Shown: positions 54,692-64,000 of the stretch, one piece after another
Numbering within the stretch: the first letter of the stretch is position 1
Layout of the letters: the number at the start of each line of letters is the position of its first letter
DNA from: Leifsonia williamsii
Lineage (GTDB): Bacteria > Actinomycetota > Actinomycetes > Actinomycetales > Microbacteriaceae
Length of the DNA stretch: 64,000 nt
Direction: 5' to 3'
Assembly (NCBI RefSeq): GCF_030433685.1
Contig: NZ_JAROCF010000001.1
Coordinates: forward strand, 124,001-188,000
Program-made: the position numbers and the translations under genes
The notes under the pieces: generated by a model
What the model was told of the DNA's origin: nothing
What the model saw: the letters and a program-made list of their open reading frames with translations, nothing else
The model's database searches: none

Positions 54692-55456
54692 CTAGACCCC
54701 CCGGATCCGCCGCGACAGCTCGGCGGCCGCGTCGCGCACGCGCGCGGCCAGCGCCTCCCACCGCTCCGGCGGTACGTTCTCGCGCGGGAAGGTGACCGCG
54801 ATGCCCGCGGCCGGCCAGCCCGCGTGGTCGCGCACCGACACGGCGACCGAGGCGAAGCCGGGGGTCACGTCGCCGTCCTCGGTGGCGTAGCCGCGCTCGC
54901 GCACGGCGGCGACCAGGCGGCGCAGCTCGGCGTAGGAGTGCGGGCCGGCTCCCGTGCGCTCCTCGAACGCGTCGCGATCCGGGTACAGCGCGCGCAGCTG
55001 CTCGGCGGGGAGGGAGGCGAGCAGCGCCCGTCCGCTCGCCGTTAGGTGGGCGGGGAGCCGCACCCCCACGTCCGTGACGAGGCGCGGACGGCGCGGCGCC
55101 CGCTCCTCCACGATGTAGACGACGTCGCGGCCGTGCAGCACGGCGACGTGACCGGACTCGCCGAGCGCGTCGACCAGGGCGGCGACGATCGGGCGGCCGA
55201 GGCGGCTGAGCGGCTGCTGCCGCGAGAAGGCGCTCGACAGCTCGTACGCGGCGACGCCGAGGCCGTAGCGGCGCGCCTCCGGGAAGTGCAGCACGAAACC
55301 GTGCTCGGCCAGCACCGCGAGCAGGTGGTACACCGTCGACCGCGGCAGCCCCAGCGCGGAGGCGATGCCGGCCGCGGGCACCGGGCCGCGCTGCGCCGCG
55401 AGGTGGCCGAGGATGCGCAGCGTGTTCTCGGCGGCGGGCACCTTGCTCTCGCCCAT
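54692..55456 (-). CDS. IclR-family regulator of the hut locus
   Basis: 254 residues from the ATG at 55456 (GAGGGGGA upstream). Winged helix about 8-62 (VPAAGIASALGLPRSTVYHL), effector domain about 75-250 (GHVAVLHGRDVVYIVEERAP, ASGRALLASLP). It is divergent from hutH with 98 bp between starts and therefore probably controls histidine use, taking the role of HutC or HutP. Confidence 0.92.
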   Translation of the reverse strand: MGESKVPAAENTLRILGHLAAQRGPVPAAGIASALGLPRSTVYHLLAVLAEHGFVLHFPEARRYGLGVAAYELSSAFSRQQPLSRLGRPIVAALVDALGESGHVAVLHGRDVVYIVEERAPRRPRLVTDVGVRLPAHLTASGRALLASLPAEQLRALYPDRDAFEERTGAGPHSYAELRRLVAAVRERGYATEDGDVTPGFASVAVSVRDHAGWPAAGIAVTFPRENVPPERWEALAARVRDAAAELSRRIRGV

Positions 55457-55554
55457 CCGTCCCCCTCTCGTCGGCACCGGCCCGTCTGGGATACCGGACA
55501 CCTCCGAGCCTAGCCACCGCGCGCGACAGCGGCGCCCCGTCGCATCATCGAGGC

Positions 55555-57141
55555 ATGCTCCACACCGCCGGCACCACCGCACCACTTCCCGACGCCGCCA
55601 CGACGCCTCCCGTCACCGTCGGCGCCCGCCCGCTCACCATCGCCGACGTCGTCGCCGTCGCCCGGCACGACGCTCCCGTCGCGCTCGACCCCGCCGCGCT
55701 CGACGCCGTCGCCGCCTCCCGCGCCCTCGTGGAGGCGCTGGCCGACGACCCGCAGCCGCACTACGGCATCTCGACCGGCTTCGGCGCGCTGGCCACCACC
55801 TTCATCCCGGCCGAACGCCGCGCCCAGCTGCAGGCGAGCCTCGTGCGCTCGCACGCCGCGGGCAGCGGTCCGGAGGTCGAGCGGGAGGTCGTGCGCGCCC
55901 TCATGCTGCTGCGCCTCGCCACCCTTATGACCGCACGCACCGGCGTGCAGCGACGCACGGTCGAGACGTACGCCGCCCTCCTCAACGCCGGGATCACCCC
56001 GGTCGTGCACGAGTACGGCTCGCTCGGCTGCTCGGGCGATCTGGCACCGCTGGCGCACTGCGCGCTCGCGGCGATGGGCGAGGGGAGGGTGCGGGTCGCC
56101 GGCGAGCTGCTCGACGCCTCCACCGCCCTGGCCGACGCCGGCATCGAGCCCGTCGTGCTGGCCGAGAAGGAGGGCCTCGCGCTCATCAACGGCACCGACG
56201 GGATGCTGGGGATGCTCGCGCTGGCGCTGCACGACCTCCACGGCCTCCTCGTCACCGCCGACATCGCCGCCGCCATGAGCGTGGAGGCGCTGCTCGGCAC
56301 CGACGCGGTGTTCGCCGACGACCTGCAGCGGCTGCGCCCGCACGCCGGGCAGGCTGTGTCGGCGGGCAACCTCCGTGCGCTGCTCGCCGGGTCTCCGCTC
56401 GTGGCCAGTCACAAGGGCCCGGAGTGCACGCGCGTGCAGGACGCGTACTCGCTGCGCTGCGCGCCGCAGGTGCACGGCGGCGCTCGCGACACTCTCGCGC
56501 ACGCGACGCTCGTCGCCGAGGGCGAGCTGGCCTCCGCGATCGACAACCCCGTGCTGACCCTCGACGGGCGCGTGGAGTCGAACGGCAACTTCCACGGCGC
56601 GCCCGTCGCGTACGCGCTCGACTTCCTGGCGATCGTCGTGGCGGATGTGGCGAGCATGTCCGAGCGGCGGACCGACCGGTTCCTCGACCCGGCGCGCAAC
56701 CAGGGTCTACCGCCGTTCCTGGCGCACGAGGTCGGCGTCGACTCGGGGCTGATGATCGCGCAGTACACCGCGGCCGGGATCGTGTCGGAGCTGAAGCGGC
56801 TGGCCGCCCCGGCCTCCGTCGACTCCATCCCGTCGTCGGCCATGCAGGAGGACCACGTCTCGATGGGCTGGGCCGCGGCGCGCAAGCTGCGGCGAGCGCT
56901 CGACGGGCTCGGCCGCGTGCTCGCGATCGAGCTGCTCACCGCCGCGCGCGGCGCGGAGCTGCGGGCGCCGCTCGCCCAGGGCGCCGCGACCTCCGCTGTG
57001 ACGGCGGCGCTGCGCACGGTCGCCGCGGGGCCGGGCCCCGACCGCTTCCTCGCGCCCGAGCTGGAGGCCGCCACCGCCCTCGTCGCGTCCGGCACCATCC
57101 GCACGGCCGCCGAGCAGGCCCTCGCCTCCCCCCTCCCCTGA
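55555..57141 (+). CDS. hutH: Histidine ammonia-lyase
   Basis: 528 residues. It turns L-histidine into urocanate and ammonia, the first step of histidine use. Tyr70 lies in HYGISTGFG. The triad that cyclises into the MIO cofactor is Cys159-Ser160-Gly161 in GSLGCSGDLAPLAH; most family members have Ala-Ser-Gly. NGTDGMLGML, EDHVSMG and KGPECTRVQDAYSLRC are also conserved. The length is a little over the usual 510, due to an N-terminal extension; a later start is possible. hutU follows 97 bp on. Confidence 0.94.
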   Translation: MLHTAGTTAPLPDAATTPPVTVGARPLTIADVVAVARHDAPVALDPAALDAVAASRALVEALADDPQPHYGISTGFGALATTFIPAERRAQLQASLVRSHAAGSGPEVEREVVRALMLLRLATLMTARTGVQRRTVETYAALLNAGITPVVHEYGSLGCSGDLAPLAHCALAAMGEGRVRVAGELLDASTALADAGIEPVVLAEKEGLALINGTDGMLGMLALALHDLHGLLVTADIAAAMSVEALLGTDAVFADDLQRLRPHAGQAVSAGNLRALLAGSPLVASHKGPECTRVQDAYSLRCAPQVHGGARDTLAHATLVAEGELASAIDNPVLTLDGRVESNGNFHGAPVAYALDFLAIVVADVASMSERRTDRFLDPARNQGLPPFLAHEVGVDSGLMIAQYTAAGIVSELKRLAAPASVDSIPSSAMQEDHVSMGWAAARKLRRALDGLGRVLAIELLTAARGAELRAPLAQGAATSAVTAALRTVAAGPGPDRFLAPELEAATALVASGTIRTAAEQALASPLP

Positions 57142-57152
57142 CCCGCCCGTAG

Positions 57153-57217
57153 CCGCCGAGTACGCACGAAATCGACCGAGAACCGCCGAGTACGCAGAGA
57201 ATCCGCGTACTCGGCAG
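57153..57217 (+). repeat. Three-unit intergenic repeat, copy C, inside the hut operon
   Basis: Units CCGCCGAGTACGC at 57153 and 57183 (30 bp apart), a 9-nt loop, inverted unit GCGTACTCGGCAG at 57205-57217. It occupies the hutH-hutU gap and ends 20 bp before the hutU start, just ahead of its ribosome-binding site (GAGAAAGGA). It may attenuate or stabilise the message between the two genes. Confidence 0.9.
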
Positions 57218-57237
57218 TTGGAGAAAGGACTCCACGA

Positions 57238-58989
57238 ATGCAGGGAGCACGTCCCGTCCGCGCCCCGCGCGGCACCGCCCTCAGCGCCAAGAGCTGGCAG
57301 ACCGAGGCGCCGCTGCGCATGCTCATGAACAACCTCGACCCCGAGGTCGCCGAGCGCCCCGACGACCTCGTCGTCTACGGCGGCACCGGCCGCGCCGCCC
57401 GCAGCTGGGAGGCGTTCGACGCCATCGTCGCCAGCCTCCGCGACCTGGAGGCCGACGAGACCCTGCTGGTCCAGTCCGGCAAGCCGGTCGGCGTCTTCCG
57501 CACCCACGAATGGGCGCCGCGCGTGCTGATCGCCAACTCGAACCTCGTCGGCGACTGGGCCACGTGGCCCGAGTTCCGCCGGCTGGAGGCGCAGGGCCTC
57601 ACCATGTACGGCCAGATGACCGCCGGCTCCTGGATCTACATCGGCTCGCAGGGCATCCTGCAGGGCACCTTCGAGACCTTCGGCGCCGTCGCCGCGAAGC
57701 TCGCCGCCCGCCAGGGCGGGTCTGACGAGCACAGTGGCGGGACGCTGGAGGGCACCCTCACCCTCACCGGCGGCTGCGGCGGCATGGGCGGCGCGCAGCC
57801 GCTGGCCGTCACGATGAACGGCGGCGCCGTCCTCATCGTCGACGTCGACCGGGCGCGCCTCCAGCGCCGCGTCGACCACGGCTACCTCGACGAGCTGGCG
57901 CCCGACCTCGATTCGGCCGTCGAGCGCGCCCTCGCGGCCAAGGCCGAGCGGCGCCCGCTGTCGGTCGGCGTCGTCGGCAACGCGGCAGAGGTCTTCCCCG
58001 AGCTGCTGCGCCGCGGGGTCCCGATCGACATCGTGACGGACCAGACGAGTGCGCACGACCCGCTCAGCTACCTCCCCGCCGGGTACGACGTCGAGACCTG
58101 GCACGAGCGCGCCGCCGCCGACCCGGAGGGCTTCACGGCCGCCGCGCGCGCCTCCATGGCGGCCCAGGTGGAGGCGATGGTCGGCTTCCTCGACGGCGGC
58201 GCCGAGGTCTTCGACTACGGCAACTCGATCCGGGCGGAGGCGCAGCTCGGCGGGTACGAGCGCGCGTTCGACTTCCCCGGCTTCGTGCCTGCGTACATCC
58301 GCCCGCTGTTCGCCGAGGGCAAGGGCCCGTTCCGCTGGGCGGCGCTGTCGGGCGACCCCGCCGACATCGCGGTCACCGACCGGGCCGTGCTGGAGCTGTT
58401 CCCGCACGACGAGCACCTGCGCCGCTGGATCACCCAGGCGGGCGAGAAGGTGCACTTCGAGGGCCTCCCGGCCCGCATCTGCTGGCTCGGCTACAAGGAG
58501 CGCCACCTCGCCGGCCTGCGCTTCAACGAGCTCGTGGCGAGCGGCGAGCTGTCGGCGCCCGTGGTCATCGGCCGCGACCACCTCGACTCGGGGTCGGTCG
58601 CCTCCCCGTATCGCGAGACGGAGGCGATGGCCGACGGCTCCGACGCCATCGCCGACTGGCCGCTGCTGAACGCGCTCCTCAACACGGCCTCCGGCGCGAC
58701 GTGGGTGTCGATCCACCACGGAGGAGGCGTCGGGATCGGCCGCAGCATCCACGCGGGCCAGGTCGTCGTCGCCGACGGAACGCCGCTGGCCGCCGAGAAG
58801 ATCGAGCGCGTGCTGATCAACGACCCCGGAACGGGCGTGATGCGGCACGTGGATGCGGGGTACGAGCGGGCGGTCGAGGTGGCCGAGGAGCGCGGGCTGC
58901 GCATCCCGATGCGGGAGGCGGCGGAAGGGCGGGCAGCGACTTCGCGAGCCGCCGCCACCGCCGCCACCACCCCGGTCGCCGGAGCCTGA
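57238..58989 (+). CDS. hutU: Urocanate hydratase
   Basis: 583 residues. It adds water to urocanate, giving imidazolonepropionate, with NAD+ as an electrophile. The NAD loop is [20 protein letters not shown]; the C-terminal active site shows [12 protein letters not shown] and [13 protein letters not shown] with the conserved Cys. Length and motifs are standard. The C-terminal 20 residues are Ala-rich and divergent. The GTG of hutI starts 2 bp after its stop. Confidence 0.96.
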   Translation: MQGARPVRAPRGTALSAKSWQTEAPLRMLMNNLDPEVAERPDDLVVYGGTGRAARSWEAFDAIVASLRDLEADETLLVQSGKPVGVFRTHEWAPRVLIANSNLVGDWATWPEFRRLEAQGLTMYGQMTAGSWIYIGSQGILQGTFETFGAVAAKLAARQGGSDEHSGGTLEGTLTLTGGCGGMGGAQPLAVTMNGGAVLIVDVDRARLQRRVDHGYLDELAPDLDSAVERALAAKAERRPLSVGVVGNAAEVFPELLRRGVPIDIVTDQTSAHDPLSYLPAGYDVETWHERAAADPEGFTAAARASMAAQVEAMVGFLDGGAEVFDYGNSIRAEAQLGGYERAFDFPGFVPAYIRPLFAEGKGPFRWAALSGDPADIAVTDRAVLELFPHDEHLRRWITQAGEKVHFEGLPARICWLGYKERHLAGLRFNELVASGELSAPVVIGRDHLDSGSVASPYRETEAMADGSDAIADWPLLNALLNTASGATWVSIHHGGGVGIGRSIHAGQVVVADGTPLAAEKIERVLINDPGTGVMRHVDAGYERAVEVAEERGLRIPMREAAEGRAATSRAAATAATTPVAGA

Positions 58990-58990
58990 C

Positions 58991-60148
58991 GTGACCGCCA
59001 CCCTGCTGACCGGCATCGGCGAGCTGACGACCTTCGACCCGCAGCACGAGGGTCCGCTCGGAATCGTGCGCGACGCCGCCCTGCTCGCCGTCGACGGTCG
59101 CGTGGAGTGGACGGGCCCAGCCTCCGCCGCTCCCGTCTCCGACGCGGACCGGGTGGAGGATGCGGGCGGCGCTGCGGTCATCCCGGGCTTCGTGGACAGC
59201 CACACGCACCTCGTGTTCGCCGGCGACCGCGCCGCCGAGTTCGAGGCGCGCATGGCGGGCCGCCCCTACAGCGCGGGCGGCATCCGGAGCACGGTCGCGG
59301 CCACCCGGGCGGCGTCGGACGAGCACCTGCGCGCCCGACTCGCCCGGTTCGTCACCGAACTGCGCGCCCAGGGCACGACCACCTTCGAGATCAAGAGCGG
59401 CTACGGCCTGACCGTCGCCGACGAGGAACGGCTGCTCCGGCTCGCGCGCGAGGTCACGGACGAGACGACGTTCCTCGGCGCGCACGTCGTGCCTCCCGAG
59501 TTCGCGGACGACCCCGATGCCTACGTCGATCTCGTCACCGGCCCGATGCTCGACGCGTGCGCGCCGCACGCCCGGTGGATCGACGTGTTCTGCGAGCGGG
59601 GCGCCTTCACCGTCGAGCAGTCGCGTCGAGTCCTGGAGGCGGGCGCCGCCCGCGGACTCGGCGTGCGCGTGCACGCGAGCCAGCTCGGCGAAGGCGCCGG
59701 CGTCGCGCTCGCGGTCGCGCTGGATGCGGCGAGCGTCGACCACTGCACCTACCTGACCAATGACGACGTACAACTGCTGGCTGCGTCGGAGACCGTCGCG
59801 ACCCTCCTGCCCGGAGTCGAGTTCTCGACGCGGCAGCCCTACCCGGACGCCCGCCGTCTCCTCGACGCGGGCGCGACGGTGGCGCTGGCGAGCGACTGCA
59901 ACCCCGGCTCGTCGTTCACGTCGTCGATGGCCTTCTGCATCGCGGTCGCCGTGCGCGACATGGGGATGACCGTCGCGGAGGCGCTGCGGGCCGCGACCCT
60001 CGGCGGCGCCCAGGCGCTGCGCCGCGACGACGTGGGCCACCTCCGCCCCGGCGCCCGCGCCGACTACGTCGTGCTCGACGCCCCCTCGGCCGTGCACCTC
60101 GCGTACCGCCCGGGCGTCCCGCTCGTGCGCGCGACGCACGTCGCGTAG
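58991..60148 (+). CDS. hutI: Imidazolonepropionase
   Basis: 385 residues from a GTG at 58991. It opens the imidazolone ring, giving formiminoglutamate. Amidohydrolase fold: [20 protein letters not shown] (His-x-His metal pair), [19 protein letters not shown] (His), VDHCTYL (His) and [11 protein letters not shown] (Asp). Translation is probably coupled with hutU. Confidence 0.95.
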   Translation: MTATLLTGIGELTTFDPQHEGPLGIVRDAALLAVDGRVEWTGPASAAPVSDADRVEDAGGAAVIPGFVDSHTHLVFAGDRAAEFEARMAGRPYSAGGIRSTVAATRAASDEHLRARLARFVTELRAQGTTTFEIKSGYGLTVADEERLLRLAREVTDETTFLGAHVVPPEFADDPDAYVDLVTGPMLDACAPHARWIDVFCERGAFTVEQSRRVLEAGAARGLGVRVHASQLGEGAGVALAVALDAASVDHCTYLTNDDVQLLAASETVATLLPGVEFSTRQPYPDARRLLDAGATVALASDCNPGSSFTSSMAFCIAVAVRDMGMTVAEALRAATLGGAQALRRDDVGHLRPGARADYVVLDAPSAVHLAYRPGVPLVRATHVA

Positions 60149-60177
60149 CTCCGCGCCGCGCGCCCTTCGCCCTGGCC

Positions 60178-60238
60178 GCCGAGCACAGGAAGAACGTCGC
60201 GGATCGGGCGAAATCGCGACGTTCTTCCTGTGCTCGGC
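60178..60238. terminator. Long 24-bp inverted repeat between hutI and hutG
   Basis: Two perfect 24-bp arms (60178-60201, 60215-60238) with a 13-nt loop. The outer part is GCCGAGCACAGG. Between convergent genes it would end transcription from both sides. It is related in style but not in sequence to the three-unit repeats. Confidence 0.8.
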
Positions 60239-60254
60239 AGCCAGCGGCCGGCGC

Positions 60255-61175
60255 CTACCGGCCCCGCGCCGCCAGGCCGGCCGCCGCCTCCAACACGAGC
60301 AGGGCAGCGAGGCGCACCGTGCGGCCATCCGGGGCGTCGGCCGTCGCGTCGACCTCGGCGATGTCGATCGACCGGACCAGCGGGGAGGCCGCGGCCAGGC
60401 GCGCGAGCCGGCGCAGCTCCCACGCGGCGATCCCGCCCGGGACCGACGCCGGGCACGCGGGCGCCACCGACCGGTCGCACACGTCGACGTCGAGGTCGAC
60501 GTGCACCGGGCCTCCCGCCGCCCCCGCGATCGCCAGCGCCTCGGCCATGACCTCGTCGAGCGGCCGCTCACGCAGCTCGTCACGGGTCACGACGTGGATG
60601 CCGTGCTCGGCCGCGCGGGCCGTGTACGCGGCCGAGTTGGCGAAGTCCGCGATCCCGAGCTGCACCACCCGGCGCCCGTCGAGCCCGGCCTCCAGCAGGC
60701 GACGGACCGGCGACCCGTTCGAGACCCCGTCCCGCAGGTCGTGGTGGGCGTCGACCGTGATCAGCCCGGCGGTCGCGAGGTCGTCCGCGGCCGCGCCGAG
60801 CATCGCCGGGACCGTGAGCGCGTTGTCCCCGCCGACCGCGACCGTGAGGGAGGCCCGCTCGGCCACCCGGCGCATCGTCGCCGTGGCCCTGGCCTCCCCC
60901 TCCACACCGTCGGGCTCGTCCACATCGCCGGCGTCGACGATGCGCAGCGCCTCCACGTCGAGCCCCGGAGCGGAGGCCGAGTACCGTCGCAGCGCCTCCC
61001 GCACCGCCGCCGGCGTCGCGCCCGCACCGGTCGGCGACAGCGAGGTGCGCCAGGTCGGGATGCCGAGCAGCGCGAGGTCGACCCGCTCGCCCTCGGCGAC
61101 ATCATCGAGCGCCGGCCAGTCACCCGCCCGCGGCCACAACGGATCGACGGACAGCGGACGCGGCGACGCACTCAT
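60255..61175 (-). CDS. hutG: Formimidoylglutamase (arginase/agmatinase family)
   Basis: 306 residues. It hydrolyses N-formimidoyl-glutamate to glutamate and formamide, completing the route. The di-metal ligands are in VAVGGDNALTVP (Asn where arginases have His, as is common in HutG), VDAHHDLRDG and VHVDLDVDVCD followed by APACPASVPGG. It is convergent with hutI and has its own promoter. Confidence 0.93.
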   Translation of the reverse strand: MSASPRPLSVDPLWPRAGDWPALDDVAEGERVDLALLGIPTWRTSLSPTGAGATPAAVREALRRYSASAPGLDVEALRIVDAGDVDEPDGVEGEARATATMRRVAERASLTVAVGGDNALTVPAMLGAAADDLATAGLITVDAHHDLRDGVSNGSPVRRLLEAGLDGRRVVQLGIADFANSAAYTARAAEHGIHVVTRDELRERPLDEVMAEALAIAGAAGGPVHVDLDVDVCDRSVAPACPASVPGGIAAWELRRLARLAAASPLVRSIDIAEVDATADAPDGRTVRLAALLVLEAAAGLAARGR

Positions 61176-61284
61176 GCCCGCACGCTACCAACGCCCCACA
61201 TGCCCGCCGCCCCCGGAGACCCGGACGACCGTCCGGCATCCCAGACACGGCCATCGACCCTTCGCCCACCGCGCCGGGCGCCCT

Positions 61285-61349
61285 CCACCGACTACGCGCA
61301 GAATCTCCCGGAAGCCGCCGAGTACGCGCACTCTCCGTGTACCCGCGAG
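61285..61349 (+). repeat. Three-unit intergenic repeat, copy D1 (decayed)
   Basis: Units CCaCCGAcTACGC at 61285 and CCGCCGAGTACGC at 61315 (30 bp), a 9-nt loop and a decayed inverted unit at 61337-61349. First of two copies in the 261-bp gap between hutG and the efflux gene. Confidence 0.7.
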
Positions 61350-61358
61350 CTGCCGACT

Positions 61359-61423
61359 CCGCCGACTCCGCACGAATTCCGCCGGAACCCACCGAGTACG
61401 CAGAGAGTCCGCGTACTCGACGG
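61359..61423 (+). repeat. Three-unit intergenic repeat, copy D2
   Basis: Units CCGCCGAcTcCGC at 61359 and CCaCCGAGTACGC at 61389 (30 bp), a 9-nt loop and inverted unit GCGTACTCGaCGG at 61411-61423. Confidence 0.8.
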
Positions 61424-61436
61424 GTGCCGACCGACG

Positions 61437-64000
61437 TCAGAGCTGGCGGCCGCCCGCCGGCGCCGTGAAGACGGGAGGCTCCGGCCGGTCGTCCTCCGGC
61501 CCACCGGCACCCGGCCCACCGGCACCCGGCCCACCGGCACCCGGCCCATCGGCACCGCCGCCTCCGCGCGCCGCCTTCCGCGCCAGCCGTCGCTCGCGCG
61601 CACCCTCCACGAGGTTGTACAGCGTCGGGAGCACGACCAGCGTCAGCACGGTCGACGACACCAGGCCGCCGATCACGACGATGGCGAGCGGCTGCGAGAT
61701 GAAGCCGCCGTGGCCGGTGAGGCCGATCGCCATGGGCGTCAGCGCGGCGATGGTGGCGAGCGCCGTCATCAGGATGGGCCGGAGTCGCCGGGAGGCGCCG
61801 TGCTCCACCGCGTCCGCGACCGACAGCCCGCGCGCCCGGTACTGGTTGACCAGGTCGATGAGCACGATCGCGTTGGTCACGACGATGCCGATCAGCATCA
61901 GCACGCCGATCAGCGACGCCACGCCGAGCGGGATGCCGGAGACCAGCTGCAGGAGGATCGCACCGGTCGCCGCGAAGGGCACCGACACGAGCAGCAGCAG
62001 CGGCTGCCGCAGCGAGCGGAACGTCGCGACCATGACGATGTAGACGATCAGGATGGCCGCCAGCAGCGCGATCCCGAGCTGCTGGAATGCGTCGGTCTGG
62101 TTCGACGAGACGCCGCCGACCTTCGCCGTGGCGCCGTCGGGCAGGTCGGCCTTGTCGAGCGCCGCGGCGACCTCCGTGTTGGCCGTCGTGAGGTTGTCGG
62201 TCGCGGGCGTCGCGGTGACGGTGGAGGTGCGGAGTCCGCGCTCGGTGGTCACGGTCGCCGGGCCCTTGGCCTCCTGGACGGTGGCGAGCGAGCTGAGCGG
62301 TACCGGGCCGGCCGCGGTCGGGATCTGCAGCTCCGACAGCCCCGCGACGGTCGTCGGCGGGTTCGCGTTCTGCAGGTAGATCGTCAGGGTCGTGTTGTCG
62401 ATCGCGACCGAACCCACCTGCGTCGGCTGCATGGTCTGCGACACGATCGTGCCGACCGCGACCTCGCTCAGCCCGGCCTGCGCCGCCTTCGTTCGGTCCA
62501 CCGCGACCGAGATGTACGGCAGGGAGGCGCTGAGGTTGTCGGTCACCTGCGACAGCGACTTCTGCTTCTTCAGCTCCGCGACGACCGAGTCGGTGGCCTT
62601 CTGGAGGTCCTGGTCGCTGCTCGCGGTGATGTCCACCTCGATGTCGGTGGAGGCACCGAACCCGCTCTGCGACGACACCGTGATGTCGCCCTGCCCCTTC
62701 AGGTCGCCGAGCTCGCCCTCGATGGTCGACTGCAGCTTCTCCTGGTCGGCGTCGGGGTCGGTGGTGATCGAGAAGGTGGTGTTGCCGCCACCGCCGCCGG
62801 TGAAGGCGTCGCGGAGGCTGGAGCCGCTCGATCCGATCGACACCTGCACCGTCTGCACGCCGTCGGTGTCGAGCAGCTTCTGCTCGACCGTCTTCGCCGC
62901 GTCGTCCTTCGCCTGGAGGCTGGCCCCCGGCTCCAGGGTCTGCGTGACCGTGAGCGAGTTCTGCCCGCTCGACCCGAGGAAGTTCGTCTTCATCAGCGGC
63001 GCGAGGGCCGCCGTCCCGATCAGCACCACGATGGCGAGCACGACGGTGAGCGCCGAGTGCCGCAGGGTCCAGCGGATGATCGGGAGGTACCCCTTCTGCA
63101 GCCGCGACGGGTGCTCGAGCTCGTCCTCGCCGCCGGCCGCGGCCTCCTCGACGGAGAGGTGGCCGGCCCCGGCCTCGGCGCCGCCCTCGTGCTTATGCGC
63201 CTTCGGCGCGCGCAGGAACCAGTACGCGAGCACCGGCACGATCGTCAGCGCCACGAGCAGCGACGACAGCAGCGCGATGGTCACCGTGAGCGCGAACGGC
63301 CGGAACAGCTCGCCGGTCACGTCGCCCACGAACGCGAGCGGCAGGAACACCGCGACCGTCGTGATGGTGGAGGCGGTGATCGCGCCCGCGACCTCCCGCA
63401 CGGCCCGCACGATGGTCACCGCCCGGTCGGCGCCCGGCACCAGCTGCCGCTTGATGTTCTCGATGACGACGATGGAGTCGTCGACCACGCGCCCGATCGC
63501 GATGGTGAGCGCGCCGAGCGTGATGATATTGAGCGTGTAGCCGGTCGCCCACATCACGATGAAGGTGATCAGCACGCTGGTCGGGATGGAGATGGCCGTC
63601 ACCAGCGTCGACCGGATCGACAGCAGGAAGATCAGGATGACGATCACCGCCATCAGGAGGCCGAGCAGCCCCTCCTCGGTCAGCGACTGGATCGACTGCT
63701 CGATGAACGGCGCCTGGTCGAAGACGACGGTGATGGTCGTGCCGGCGCCCAGCTTGTCCTTGAGGTCGGGGAGGAGGTCGCGGACCCCGTGCGACACCTC
63801 GACGGTGTTCGCCGAGGGGAGCTTGGTGACCGCGATCGTCAGCGCGGGCTTGCCGTCGACGCGCGAGAGGGAGGTCACCGGGTCGTCGACCTCGGCGACC
63901 GCCGCGACCTCGCCGATGGTGGCCGGCGCAGCCGGCGCGACGACGCCGGGGAGGGCGGCAGCGGCCCCGGAGGCGCCTGCGGCGGCGCCCGAACCGGCGG
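61437..64000 (-). CDS. RND-superfamily efflux transporter (AcrB/HAE1-like), start beyond window
   Basis: At least 854 residues; the frame stays open to the window edge, so the first about 180 residues are missing. TM motifs of the AcrB class include GRVVDDSIVVIENIKRQLV, with the conserved Asp pair for proton transfer, and VLIDLVNQYRARGLS in the second half; two large outside domains of about 300 residues are present. It probably exports drugs or lipids by proton antiport. In a Gram-positive it lacks a TolC partner. The C-terminal tail has GPGAGG repeats (DNA at about 61500-61555). Confidence 0.9.
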   Translation of the reverse strand, partial: AGSGAAAGASGAAAALPGVVAPAAPATIGEVAAVAEVDDPVTSLSRVDGKPALTIAVTKLPSANTVEVSHGVRDLLPDLKDKLGAGTTITVVFDQAPFIEQSIQSLTEEGLLGLLMAVIVILIFLLSIRSTLVTAISIPTSVLITFIVMWATGYTLNIITLGALTIAIGRVVDDSIVVIENIKRQLVPGADRAVTIVRAVREVAGAITASTITTVAVFLPLAFVGDVTGELFRPFALTVTIALLSSLLVALTIVPVLAYWFLRAPKAHKHEGGAEAGAGHLSVEEAAAGGEDELEHPSRLQKGYLPIIRWTLRHSALTVVLAIVVLIGTAALAPLMKTNFLGSSGQNSLTVTQTLEPGASLQAKDDAAKTVEQKLLDTDGVQTVQVSIGSSGSSLRDAFTGGGGGNTTFSITTDPDADQEKLQSTIEGELGDLKGQGDITVSSQSGFGASTDIEVDITASSDQDLQKATDSVVAELKKQKSLSQVTDNLSASLPYISVAVDRTKAAQAGLSEVAVGTIVSQTMQPTQVGSVAIDNTTLTIYLQNANPPTTVAGLSELQIPTAAGPVPLSSLATVQEAKGPATVTTERGLRTSTVTATPATDNLTTANTEVAAALDKADLPDGATAKVGGVSSNQTDAFQQLGIALLAAILIVYIVMVATFRSLRQPLLLLVSVPFAATGAILLQLVSGIPLGVASLIGVLMLIGIVVTNAIVLIDLVNQYRARGLSVADAVEHGASRRLRPILMTALATIAALTPMAIGLTGHGGFISQPLAIVVIGGLVSSTVLTLVVLPTLYNLVEGARERRLARKAARGGGGADGPGAGGPGAGGPGAGGPEDDRPEPPVFTAPAGGRQL

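Overview
This window comes from a high-GC Gram-positive bacterium, most likely a member of the Microbacteriaceae (Leifsonia-like). The assignment is inferred from the very high GC, frequent GTG starts, actinobacterial family repertoire (DUF6458-type small membrane protein, GntR/IclR-controlled sugar operons, lactococcin-972-type bacteriocin, Dps with a Lys-rich tail) and absence of outer-membrane genes; no 16S or marker search could be run. No rRNA, tRNA, CRISPR array or insertion sequence was recognised. About 60 genes fill the window, mostly in short operons with ATGA/GTGA stop-start overlaps.

Layout. 1-11 kb: a truncated gene, a secreted I36-type inhibitor, an MGT-type glycosyltransferase with divergent TetR, a thioredoxin-reductase-like flavoprotein with divergent XRE-cupin regulator, a soluble HtrA-type protease, a cation exchanger behind a yybP-ykoY (Mn2+) riboswitch, and a trehalose-synthase-like GH13 enzyme. 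11-12.7 kb: a secreted protein of unknown function, a small membrane protein and a frameshifted small gene. 12.7-20 kb: a complete sugar ABC uptake and catabolic operon (binding protein, two permeases, UPF0309 SIS protein, TIM-barrel isomerase, FGGY kinase) with divergent GntR. 20-26.7 kb: a threonine-synthase-like enzyme, an M20 peptidase/MBL hydrolase pair, an IclR/Gfo-Idh pair and a second Gfo-Idh oxidoreductase. 26.8-31.3 kb: a 1504-residue cell-surface metallophosphoesterase with lamin-tail domains and an LAHTG sorting signal. 31.4-36 kb: a DUF1778/GNAT toxin-antitoxin pair, then TetR divergent from agmatine deiminase plus an amidase.

36-50 kb holds housekeeping and envelope genes: a VanY-like lipoprotein, argG, two MarR regulators, a diacylglycerol-kinase-like lipid kinase, a GNAT, a Ser/Thr kinase, small membrane proteins, a PLP decarboxylase, a phosphotransferase, a DEAD-box helicase with a long RPRRSFDRDE-repeat arm, a phytoene-desaturase-like oxidoreductase, SRPBCC and Dps. 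51-54.7 kb is a lactococcin-972-type bacteriocin cassette (prepeptide, lipoprotein, HlyD/peptidoglycan-binding-like protein, ABC ATPase, ABC permease), with a hairpin that covers the prepeptide ribosome-binding site. 54.7-61.2 kb is the histidine-utilisation locus (IclR divergent from hutH-hutU-hutI, convergent hutG). The window ends inside an RND-family efflux gene.

The most striking unexplained structure is a dispersed intergenic repeat with rigid geometry: a 13-nt unit, 17 nt, the same 13-nt unit, a 9-nt loop, and the inverted 13-nt unit. Five copies were found (35.75, 45.76, 57.15, 61.29 and 61.36 kb), one of them inside the hut operon.
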